A stretch of 5,643 bases of DNA from a bacterium (GTDB lineage Bacteria; SZUA-79; Acidulodesulfobacterales; Acidulodesulfobacteraceae). The notes below the pieces were generated by a model. It was not told where the DNA came from. It was given only the letters and a program-made list of their open reading frames with translations, and made no database searches. Each line of letters opens with the position of its first letter. Positions within the stretch are counted from its first letter, which is position 1. The DNA lies in contig JAKACI010000110.1 of the NCBI GenBank assembly GCA_021821565.1, positions 1 through 5,643 on the forward strand, given 5' to 3'. Below are positions 1 to 5,643 of the stretch, piece after piece. Made by a program: the position numbers and the translations under genes.

Positions 1-31
1 ATATGGCTTAAAATTCCGTATTCTATAAAAG

Positions 32-1618
32 TTATCTTTGACGGAGAACCGAATAAATGGGTATCGGGCAAAGATTTTCTAAATTTTTATTATATATATA
101 ATGTTTATTTAAACAGTTGATATACGCTTTGGCGCTGGCAACGACAATATCGGTATGAGCACTCCTTCCTGTAAAATTAATACCGTTATCTTCAATTGTA
201 ACGCTAACATCACCTTGCGCTTGCGTAGTTCCTCTGATTGACTTTACTTCATAACCGACAACGGTGCAGCTTGCACCCGTTATTTTTCTTATTGAATTAT
301 AAACAGCGTCCACAGGACCATTTCCTCCTTCTAAACTTGTTTTTAATTCGCCGTCTATCATAATTTTTACCATGGCAAGAGGGGTAACCGTGTCTCCGCA
401 GACAACATTAACATATTTTAGTTCATACTTTTCAAAATGTTTTGAATTTTTAGCTACTAATGAATCTATATCTTCATCATATATATCTTTTTTTTTGTCG
501 GCCAAAGATTTAAATTTTGCAAATGCGTTATCTATTTCTTCTTCCGTCAATAAATATCCTAATGAAACAAGTCTTTCTTTAAACGCATGCCTGCCTGAAT
601 GTTTTCCGAGAACTAACTCATTGGATTGTCTGCCGACTAATTCAGGAGTCATTATCTCATATGTGGTTTTTTCTTTTAAAACACCGTCTTGATGAATGCC
701 TGCTTCATGGGCAAATGCATTTTTTCCGACAATAGCTTTGTTAGGCTGAACTGAAATTCCGGTTATATAGGTAAGCAATTGAGATGTCCTGTATAATTCG
801 GTTGTTTTAATATTGGTTTCCATATCATAAATATCTTTTCTGATATTTAAAGCCATAACAATTTCTTCTAATGCGGCGTTTCCTGCTCTTTCTCCAATAC
901 CGTTTATTGTGCATTCAATCTGATTGGCTCCGGCAAGAATAGCAGCTAAAGAATTGGCTGTTCCAAGTCCGAGATCGTTATGGCAATGCACGCTTAAAAT
1001 AACATTTTCTATTCCTTTTACCTTAGCTTTTATATCTTTTATAAAATTATAAAATTCAAAAGGCGTTGCATACCCGACGGTATCAGGGATATTTAACCTT
1101 GTAGCTCCTGCTTTTATAACTTCTTCAAATACTAACTGTAAAAAATCTATATCCGTTCTAGAAGCATCTTCGGCTGAGAATTCAACCTCTTCAATAAACG
1201 ATTTAGCATACTTTACCATTTTAGCGGCTTTTTCAATCAATTCCTCACGCGTCATTTTTAATTTGTATTTTAAATGCACGTCCGACGTGGCAATAAATGT
1301 ATGTATAACCGGTTTTTTTGCAAATTTAACCGCCGAGTATGCCCTATATATATCTTTTTCGTTGGCTCTTGCAAGTCCGGCTATCTCTATATTTTTTATT
1401 TCCTGCGCAATCGTTTTTACCGCCTCAAAATCCCCATCGGATGCTATCGGAAAACCTGCTTCGATTGTGTCAACTCCAAGTCTTGCCAGCTGGCGGGCAA
1501 GATTAAGTTTTTCTTCTATATTCATGCTTGCGCCAGGCGATTGTTCTCCGTCCCTGAGCGTTGTATCAAATATTCTTATTATTTTTTTATCTTTATTATT
1601 AAAATTATTAAAATTCAT
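32..1618 (-). CDS. leuA: 2-Isopropylmalate synthase
   Basis: LeuA condenses acetyl-CoA with 2-oxoisovalerate, the first committed step of leucine synthesis, in the cytosol. The 528-residue product is the long bacterial type. The TIM-barrel HMGL-like domain (about 14-280) carries [13 protein letters not shown] (17-29, metal ligand Asp18) and [13 protein letters not shown] (211-223, metal ligands His211 and His213), then [15 protein letters not shown] (239-253). The linker holds [10 protein letters not shown] (303-312) and [10 protein letters not shown] (337-346). The C-terminal leucine-binding regulatory domain (about 395-505) has [13 protein letters not shown] (431-443), TQAQGDVSV (465-473) and [20 protein letters not shown] (484-503), so leucine feedback inhibition is expected. 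The N-terminus is a short Asn/Phe-rich stretch. The last ~23 residues, from His506, extend past the usual family end and begin at a TA-dinucleotide tract. A 265-nt spacer with its own promoter candidate separates it from pssA. Confidence 0.97.
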   Translation of the reverse strand: MNFNNFNNKDKKIIRIFDTTLRDGEQSPGASMNIEEKLNLARQLARLGVDTIEAGFPIASDGDFEAVKTIAQEIKNIEIAGLARANEKDIYRAYSAVKFAKKPVIHTFIATSDVHLKYKLKMTREELIEKAAKMVKYAKSFIEEVEFSAEDASRTDIDFLQLVFEEVIKAGATRLNIPDTVGYATPFEFYNFIKDIKAKVKGIENVILSVHCHNDLGLGTANSLAAILAGANQIECTINGIGERAGNAALEEIVMALNIRKDIYDMETNIKTTELYRTSQLLTYITGISVQPNKAIVGKNAFAHEAGIHQDGVLKEKTTYEIMTPELVGRQSNELVLGKHSGRHAFKERLVSLGYLLTEEEIDNAFAKFKSLADKKKDIYDEDIDSLVAKNSKHFEKYELKYVNVVCGDTVTPLAMVKIMIDGELKTSLEGGNGPVDAVYNSIRKITGASCTVVGYEVKSIRGTTQAQGDVSVTIEDNGINFTGRSAHTDIVVASAKAYINCLNKHYIYNKNLENLCPIPIYSVLRQR

Positions 1619-1628
1619 AATATTAAAA

Positions 1629-1634
1629 CCCTCT
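1629..1634 (-). promoter_or_regulatory. Ribosome binding site of leuA
   Basis: AGAGGG in the transcript, 10 nt before the ATG at 1618. It supports this ATG; the next in-frame Met (Met32) lies beyond the catalytic [13 protein letters not shown] motif and cannot be the start. Confidence 0.6.
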
Positions 1635-1648
1635 ATGTAAACATTTTT

Positions 1649-1674
1649 AATAATTACTGCACCGCTTAATTATT
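1649..1674. promoter_or_regulatory. Perfect dyad AATAATTA-N10-TAATTATT upstream of leuA
   Basis: Arms 1649-1656 and 1667-1674 are exact reverse complements around a 10-nt centre, CTGCACCGCT on the plus strand, the most G/C-rich patch of the spacer. It lies just downstream of the predicted leuA transcription start and 31-56 nt before the ATG. It could be a repressor operator, or an 8-bp hairpin at the very 5' end of the leuA mRNA. No regulator can be named. Confidence 0.4.
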
Positions 1675-1682
1675 TCAGTTTT

Positions 1683-1712
1683 ATTTTATTCCGATTAATA
1701 TTTTATTGTTAA
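1683..1712 (-). promoter_or_regulatory. Candidate sigma70-type promoter for leuA
   Basis: On the minus strand TTAACA (1707-1712) and TAAAAT (1683-1688) each match the -35 (TTGACA) and -10 (TATAAT) consensus at five of six positions, with an 18-nt spacer. The predicted start near 1676 would give a leader of about 57 nt before leuA. In DNA this A/T-rich such matches also arise by chance; the position immediately upstream of the dyad and the leuA ribosome binding site supports it. Confidence 0.35.
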
Positions 1713-1763
1713 ACTCAGGCTTATAATTATTAATTTATTTGGAATAAGTTTAAAATAATTTTT

Positions 1764-1802
1764 TTAAAGCTGCGCTTTAATTTATTTTATATAAAGCTTT
1801 AT
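1764..1802. repeat. Overlapping GCTTTA/TAAAGC inverted repeats
   Basis: TTAAAGC (1764-1770) and GCTTTAA (1774-1780) form a 7-bp stem with a 3-nt loop. A perfect 12-bp palindrome, ATAAAGCTTTAT, follows at 1791-1802, and GCTTTA at 1774-1779 can instead pair with TAAAGC at 1793-1798. In the leuA-sense transcript the first stem is followed by A residues, so it is not a terminator on that strand. These are alternative folds of unknown use, or chance in A/T-rich DNA. Confidence 0.3.
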
Positions 1803-1857
1803 TATAAAAATATAATTCGGTAAATTATATATAATTATATATAAAATAAGTATTCAA

Positions 1858-1881
1858 TCACTCAATTATGTTCGGGAGTGA
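1858..1881 (-). terminator. Weak hairpin after pssA, possible partial terminator
   Basis: Starting 2 nt after the pssA stop, TCACTC (1876-1881 in the transcript sense) pairs with GAGTGA (1858-1863) across a 12-nt loop, followed in the transcript by TTGAATACTTATTTTATAT. The stem is only 6 bp and the U-content after it is diffuse, so termination, if any, would be inefficient. It is the best candidate for an end to the ilv-psd-pssA transcript. Confidence 0.25.
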
Positions 1882-1883
1882 AG

Positions 1884-2690
1884 TTACTTTTTAATATTTT
1901 TGATTTTTATCTTATCATTATTAAGGTAAAAATACAATAGCGGGGAAATAAAACAATAAACAATAAAAATTAAAAAAAACGTTAAAACAGGCTTAATTAT
2001 TATTATAATAATAATTAATGAAGCTAATGCAAGAATTTCGAAAGGTTTTTTCTTAAAAATACTTAAATCTTTCATTGCATAATAGCTTATATTGCTTATC
2101 ATTAAAAGTCCAAGCAGCGGCATAGCAATCATCATTACGATATGATAATTTATTGCTAATTTAAAATTTTTCATAGCAAAAATAGTAAAAACTGCCATGC
2201 CTGCCGCTGCAGGAGAAGGCAGTCCCGTAAATTTTTTGTTTTCTACCGAATTTACCTGAACATTGAATCTGGCAAGCCTCAAAGCGACGCCGATAAAATA
2301 CACAAATATAAGCGCCCAGCCTATTTTTCCAAAATTTTTTAATTGCCAAACATATATTAATATTGAGGGTGCAGCGCCGAATGCTATTAAATCCGATAAC
2401 GAATCATATTCTATTCCAAATTTAGAACTTGTATTTGTAATCCTTGCAACTTTTCCGTCTAAACCGTCTAAAAAAATTGAAACTGCTATAAGCCATCCTG
2501 CAATATAAAATTTACCGTTAATAGAATTTATTATTGAATAAAATCCTGAAAATAGGGACAGGCTTGTAATAAGATTCGGGAAAAAATATATACCCTTATT
2601 CATACTGCGCGCAAAAAATTCGTCGGCTGTCTTTGTCAGCTGATTCTTATAAGGTTTAAGGCGGCTATTGTATTTTTGCTTATTTTTCAA
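1884..2690 (-). CDS. pssA: CDP-diacylglycerol-serine O-phosphatidyltransferase, membrane type
   Basis: PssA transfers a phosphatidyl group from CDP-diacylglycerol to serine, giving the phosphatidylserine that Psd uses. The CDP-alcohol phosphatidyltransferase signature D-G-x2-A-R-x8-G-x3-D-x3-D is complete: Asp78, Gly79, Ala82, Arg83, Gly92, Asp96, Asp100. Hydrophobic segments at roughly 35-58, 62-75, 103-118, 124-142, 160-178, 182-204 and 219-256 make it an integral membrane protein of 268 residues. The start used is TTG at 2690, overlapping the psd stop in TTGA, with only a weak AGG 9 nt upstream; translational coupling is likely. The next candidate, ATG (Met30, 2603), lies right before the conserved KGIYFFPN segment but has no ribosome binding site, so the basic 29-residue extension is plausible but unproven. 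Residues 226-232 are seven consecutive isoleucines. Confidence 0.95.
   Translation of the reverse strand: MKNKQKYNSRLKPYKNQLTKTADEFFARSMNKGIYFFPNLITSLSLFSGFYSIINSINGKFYIAGWLIAVSIFLDGLDGKVARITNTSSKFGIEYDSLSDLIAFGAAPSILIYVWQLKNFGKIGWALIFVYFIGVALRLARFNVQVNSVENKKFTGLPSPAAAGMAVFTIFAMKNFKLAINYHIVMMIAMPLLGLLMISNISYYAMKDLSIFKKKPFEILALASLIIIIIIIKPVLTFFLIFIVYCFISPLLYFYLNNDKIKIKNIKK
1993..2018. repeat. 26-bp perfect A/T palindrome inside pssA
   Basis: A perfect 26-bp palindrome built from ATT and ATA triplets lies within the pssA coding sequence and encodes Leu225, Ile226-Ile232 and the start of the Lys233 codon. It is a simple-sequence tract, prone to gain or loss of whole codons, which a membrane helix would tolerate. 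I see no evidence of a regulatory role. Confidence 0.5.
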
Positions 2691-3379
2691 ATGATTTTGC
2701 CTATTATAGTTTTACCGGCATATACTTTATCATTTACTTTTACATAAGTAGTAAAATCTAAAGGCAAATACAAATCCATTCTTGAACCATACTTAATAAG
2801 TCCAAATCTATTGCCTGCAATAACTTTTTCGCCTTTATTAATTTTGCAGATTATTCTTCTTGCAACAAACCCCGCTATTTGTACAAACGCTATATTTTTT
2901 TTATTTAAATCATCTGCATCAATACAGTCTGTTTCTAAAATTACCGCATTATATTCATTCTCTAATGAAGCTTTATTTAAATTGGCGGAAAAAAATTTTC
3001 CATTATTGTATTTTATTTCTAATACTTTACCTGAAATAGGAATTCTGTTTACATGAACATTAAACAATGACATAAAAATACTTATCTTTAAAACATCTTG
3101 ATTTAAATATCTATCATCGTAAACCCTTCCTATATAAATAATTTTGCCGTCGGCAGGCGAAATTATTTCATTTTTAGCTGCCGATGCTTTTCTTTCAGGG
3201 TCCCTAAAAAAATAAATGCTAAAGAGAAACAAAATAAAAAATATTACCGACAAAACTATAAAAATATATTTTAATTTGTCTTCGTTAATATTAAAAATTA
3301 AATATAAACATAAAAAAATAATAAAACAAACTAAAGGAAATATTATTAATTTTATACCATCTTTAGCAATCAATTTCAT
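2687..3379 (-). CDS. psd: Phosphatidylserine decarboxylase proenzyme, short (PSD-A) type
   Basis: Psd decarboxylates phosphatidylserine to phosphatidylethanolamine at the inner membrane. The 230-residue product has the short proenzyme form. Two hydrophobic N-terminal segments (about 10-29 and 37-57) are followed by FRDPER (58-63), SPADGK (74-79, with the conserved Asp76) and NVHVNRIP (107-114, His109). The self-cleavage site is GSR at 198-200 within FGLIKYGSRMDLYLP: cleavage between Gly198 and Ser199 would turn Ser199 into the pyruvoyl group of a small alpha chain of about 32 residues. No clear Shine-Dalgarno sequence precedes the ATG. This start is chosen because the sequence after it (IAKDG, then the membrane segments) matches the family N-terminus. 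The stop codon overlaps the pssA start, tying together two consecutive enzymes of one pathway. Family assignment is firm; the exact start is likely but not proven. Confidence 0.95.
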   Translation of the reverse strand: MKLIAKDGIKLIIFPLVCFIIFLCLYLIFNINEDKLKYIFIVLSVIFFILFLFSIYFFRDPERKASAAKNEIISPADGKIIYIGRVYDDRYLNQDVLKISIFMSLFNVHVNRIPISGKVLEIKYNNGKFFSANLNKASLENEYNAVILETDCIDADDLNKKNIAFVQIAGFVARRIICKINKGEKVIAGNRFGLIKYGSRMDLYLPLDFTTYVKVNDKVYAGKTIIGKII

Positions 3380-3431
3380 AAAAACATTAATTTAGATTAT
3401 CAATGAATTATTTAATAAAATTAAATTAACA

Positions 3432-4560
<1,129 letters not shown>

Positions 4561-4568
4561 TAGTGTCC

Positions 4569-5057
4569 TTACTTTTTAGACCTCGTTATAGCAATTGTTC
4601 CTGTTTTGACGATATCTTTAATACCTACGGGTCTGATGAGCTCTATAAACGCTTCCATTTTTTTAGCTGATCCGCTAAATTCTAAAACATAAGCATTACG
4701 GCTTACGTCAACAATTCTTGCCTCAAATATTTCTTTAATGCGAAATATTTCATTTTTTGTAGAATCGTCGGCATTCACCTTAACAAGGATAGTCTGCCTG
4801 ACTACCGATTCGTCATCCGTAAGTTCCTGAACTTTAATAACATTAATAAGTCTATTCAGCTGTTTTGTAATTTGTTCTAATATTTGTTCATCACCGTAAG
4901 TCGATATTATCATCTTTGATTCATTTTTTTCAAGCGTGCCTGCAACACTTATTCCGTCTATATTAAATCCTCGAGCAGAAAAAAGTCCCGCCACCCTTGC
5001 CAAAACGCCGGACTCATTCTCAACAAGTATAGATAAAATATGGCTTTTTTCCATCAT
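4569..5057 (-). CDS. ilvN: Acetolactate synthase small (regulatory) subunit
   Basis: This is the regulatory subunit that activates the IlvB catalytic subunit and confers valine feedback inhibition; the complex is cytosolic. At 162 residues it has the usual family length. The N-terminal ACT domain spans about residues 7-80 (ILSILVENESGVLARVAGLF, then GFNIDGISV), and a C-terminal small-subunit domain covers about 85-160. The valine-site positions known from E. coli IlvH (Asn11, Gly14, Asn29) correspond to Asn14, Gly17 and Asn32 here, so valine sensitivity is expected. The start is ATGATG: an AAAGGGA ribosome binding site has its GGG at 5063-5065, 5 nt before the first ATG and 8 nt before the second, so translation may really begin at Met2 (5054). 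It ends with TAA, 120 nt before ilvC. Either ATG gives the same functional protein. Confidence 0.97.
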   Translation of the reverse strand: MMEKSHILSILVENESGVLARVAGLFSARGFNIDGISVAGTLEKNESKMIISTYGDEQILEQITKQLNRLINVIKVQELTDDESVVRQTILVKVNADDSTKNEIFRIKEIFEARIVDVSRNAYVLEFSGSAKKMEAFIELIRPVGIKDIVKTGTIAITRSKK

Positions 5058-5159
5058 ATTTTCCCTTTAATTATTGTTAAAAATTTTAGTTAAAACAAAC
5101 AAATTTATATATTTTTAAAATAAAATTTATTACAAATTTACATTTGATTATATAATATG

Positions 5160-5223
5160 CCGACATAACAATATCCCGACGCATATTTAAAAATTCGCCG
5201 ACAGTTTAATATTTCTATCCGAT
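5160..5223. repeat. Four spaced CCGAC/CCGAT motifs upstream of ilvN
   Basis: CCGAC occurs at 5160-5164, 5176-5180 and 5198-5202, and CCGAT at 5219-5223 (GTCGG/ATCGG in the transcript). Start-to-start distances are 16, 22 and 21 nt. The first and last copies are similar for longer (CCGACATAAC and CCGATATAAC). They sit just upstream of the TATAAT at 5147-5152, in DNA that is otherwise poor in G/C. Spacing near two helical turns for two of the intervals would suit a protein binding one face of the DNA, but the motif is only 5 nt and this is inference. Confidence 0.3.
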
Positions 5224-5236
5224 ATAACTAAACTGT
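5201..5236. repeat. 8-bp inverted repeat in the ilvB-ilvN spacer
   Basis: ACAGTTTA at 5201-5208 and TAAACTGT at 5229-5236 are exact reverse complements separated by 20 nt. As RNA this is a stem with a large loop; as DNA it is a possible operator with half-site centres 28 bp apart. It overlaps the third CCGAC motif. The function is not known from sequence. Confidence 0.35.
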
Positions 5237-5318
5237 GGACTGCAAACGGTAATTTATCTTCTGCTTATAGAAGCAAGGTTCTCTTACCTATTTTTTGATA
5301 AAATTAAAATAGCAAACA

Positions 5319-5342
5319 TTATACTATACTTATATAGTATAA
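5319..5342 (-). other. Perfect 10-bp hairpin just after the ilvB stop codon
   Basis: Arms 5319-5328 and 5333-5342 are perfect reverse complements around a 4-nt loop (TAAG in the transcript). The element starts two nucleotides after the ilvB TAG. All but one pair are A-U, and what follows in the transcript (AATGTTTGCTATTTTAATTT) is only loosely U-rich, so it is a poor intrinsic terminator. It could be a partial terminator, a 3'-end protector or processing site, or an operator. The 3' arm overlaps a TATAAT sequence, so part of the symmetry may come from a promoter -10 box. Confidence 0.45.
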
Positions 5343-5344
5343 AT

Positions 5345-5643
5345 CTATACCAATAACATTCCGGTAATTGGAGAACCCGGGGTAACCATAGGATAAACTC
5401 CTTCTTCTTGAGCAACAACAAAATCCATAATAACAGGTTTTTTTATTGATAATGCGGTTTTTAAAATATCTTCTACTTCTTCAGGTTTTTTTGCTCTCAG
5501 TCCAACGGCTCCATAACTTTCGGCAAGCTTAACAAAGTCGGGGTTGACATTTAATTCCGAAAAAGAATATCTCTTTTCATAAAATAATTCCTGCCACTGT
5601 CTGATCATTCCAAGAAAATTATTATTTATTATTGCAATTTTTA
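5345..5643 (-). CDS. ilvB: Acetolactate synthase large (catalytic) subunit, C-terminal part only
   Basis: This is the 3' end of an acetolactate (acetohydroxyacid) synthase catalytic subunit; the gene enters from beyond the right edge and stops with TAG. The enzyme is a thiamine-diphosphate and FAD protein that condenses two pyruvates, or pyruvate with 2-oxobutyrate, at the first common step of valine, leucine and isoleucine synthesis. About 98 codons are visible, read in frame from the window edge. They begin KIAIINNNFLGMIRQWQELF, which matches the family's conserved IINNxxLGMVRQWQ segment at the end of the ThDP/Mg-binding domain, and end VYPMVTPGSPITGMLLV, equivalent to the usual VYPMVPPG C-terminus. 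The Met at 5608 is internal, not a start. It is followed by ilvN on the same strand, its regulatory partner, but after an unusually wide 287-nt spacer. Identification is firm; completeness upstream cannot be judged. Confidence 0.96.
   Translation of the reverse strand, partial: KIAIINNNFLGMIRQWQELFYEKRYSFSELNVNPDFVKLAESYGAVGLRAKKPEEVEDILKTALSIKKPVIMDFVVAQEEGVYPMVTPGSPITGMLLV

Larger units (their letters stand above)
1619..1883. other. 265-nt non-coding spacer between pssA and leuA
   Basis: No gene is visible. In transcript order it holds: a weak hairpin just after pssA (1858-1881); a nearly pure A/T tract with alternating TA steps (about 1820-1850); overlapping GCTTTA/TAAAGC hairpins (1764-1802); a candidate promoter (1683-1712); a perfect dyad (1649-1674); and the leuA ribosome binding site (1629-1634). 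The only short frame near leuA, ATG at 1644 (MFT-stop), has no leucine codons, so classical leucine-leader attenuation is not supported. The layout suggests leuA has its own promoter in addition to read-through from upstream. Confidence 0.5.
5058..5344. other. 287-nt non-coding spacer between ilvB and ilvN
   Basis: No convincing gene lies here. Reading along the transcript it holds: the 10-bp hairpin after ilvB; an 11-codon reading frame MFAILILSKNR (5319 down to 5284) with an Ile-Leu-Ile-Leu run but no ribosome binding site; two mutually exclusive 5-bp hairpins (5258-5262 with 5269-5273, and 5262-5266 with 5271-5275); an 8-bp inverted repeat (5201-5208 with 5229-5236); four CCGAC/CCGAT motifs; a perfect TATAAT on the minus strand (5147-5152) without a recognisable -35 box; then an almost pure A/T stretch to the ilvN ribosome binding site. 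The section 5160-5290 is clearly richer in G/C than the flanks, which suggests it is the constrained part. I saw no T-box consensus. Confidence 0.5.

Noticed and set aside
372..692. Plus-strand open frame of 106 codons antisense to leuA
   Set aside because: It lies wholly inside the well-supported leuA gene, has no recognisable domain, and its composition mirrors the opposite strand.
1633..1644. Possible leucine leader peptide before leuA (MFT-stop)
   Set aside because: Only three codons and no leucine; it overlaps the leuA ribosome binding site.
1263..1669. Two overlapping plus-strand frames over the 5' part of leuA
   Set aside because: Antisense shadows of the conserved leuA N-terminal domain; no ribosome binding site and no family resemblance.
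2161..2508. Open frames on both strands within pssA
   Set aside because: The pssA frame carries the complete CDP-alcohol phosphatidyltransferase signature across this stretch, so the others are shadows.
2811..3056. Plus-strand 81-codon frame within psd
   Set aside because: Antisense to the conserved Psd core; nothing recognisable in it.
3385..3387. Alternative ATG for psd, 8 nt upstream of the annotated one
   Set aside because: Out of frame with Psd and closes after two codons.
3410..3426. 7-bp A/T-only inverted repeat between ilvC and psd
   Set aside because: All A-U pairs, 3-nt loop, no U-run after it; expected by chance in this composition and not a credible terminator.
5086..5166. 26-codon minus-strand frame (starts MSAYYIIKCK) upstream of ilvN with GGGA 7 nt before its ATG
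   Set aside because: It consists of the residues expected from A/T-rich DNA, contains the TATAAT box, and has no concentrated Ile/Val/Leu run; probably chance.
5058..5344. T-box or other known riboswitch controlling branched-chain amino-acid genes
   Set aside because: No T-box AGGGUGGNACCGCG-like consensus or specifier-loop layout was seen in this spacer, nor in the pssA-leuA spacer.

Overview
The window is a stretch of a compact, AT-rich bacterial chromosome. All six genes that can be supported lie on the minus strand, so transcription runs from high to low coordinates: ilvB (3' end only), ilvN, ilvC, psd, pssA, leuA. These are housekeeping biosynthesis genes. I see no mobile element, CRISPR array, tRNA, rRNA or defence gene. 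The joined order ilvB-ilvN-ilvC-psd-pssA-leuA is, from general knowledge, typical of Geobacter and related Deltaproteobacteria (Desulfuromonadales and neighbours). The very low GC and the I/K/N-rich proteins would fit a low-GC deltaproteobacterial or allied lineage. This taxonomic call is inference.

Layout from the 5' end of the transcript: the last ~98 codons of the acetolactate synthase large subunit (5345-5643); a 287-nt spacer with a 10-bp hairpin, an 8-bp inverted repeat and spaced CCGAY motifs; the regulatory subunit IlvN (4569-5057); a 120-nt spacer largely occupied by a 66-nt imperfect palindrome; class I ketol-acid reductoisomerase IlvC (3432-4448); a 52-nt AT-only gap; phosphatidylserine decarboxylase Psd (2687-3379), overlapping by 4 nt the CDP-diacylglycerol-serine phosphatidyltransferase PssA (1884-2690, TTG start); a 265-nt spacer with a candidate promoter and a perfect 8-bp dyad; and 2-isopropylmalate synthase LeuA (32-1618).

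Metabolically, IlvBN makes acetolactate or acetohydroxybutyrate and IlvC isomerises and reduces it. After the dehydratase step (ilvD, not in this window), 2-oxoisovalerate is the LeuA substrate for leucine. PssA makes phosphatidylserine from CDP-diacylglycerol and serine, and Psd decarboxylates it to phosphatidylethanolamine, so the cluster joins amino-acid and membrane-lipid synthesis.

No protein is a novel system. The parts that merit a second look are the non-coding spacers (ilvB-ilvN, ilvN-ilvC, pssA-leuA), which carry inverted repeats and could set gene-by-gene expression, and small protein oddities: the IlvC cofactor loop, the LeuA C-terminal tail, and the PssA N-terminus and isoleucine run.
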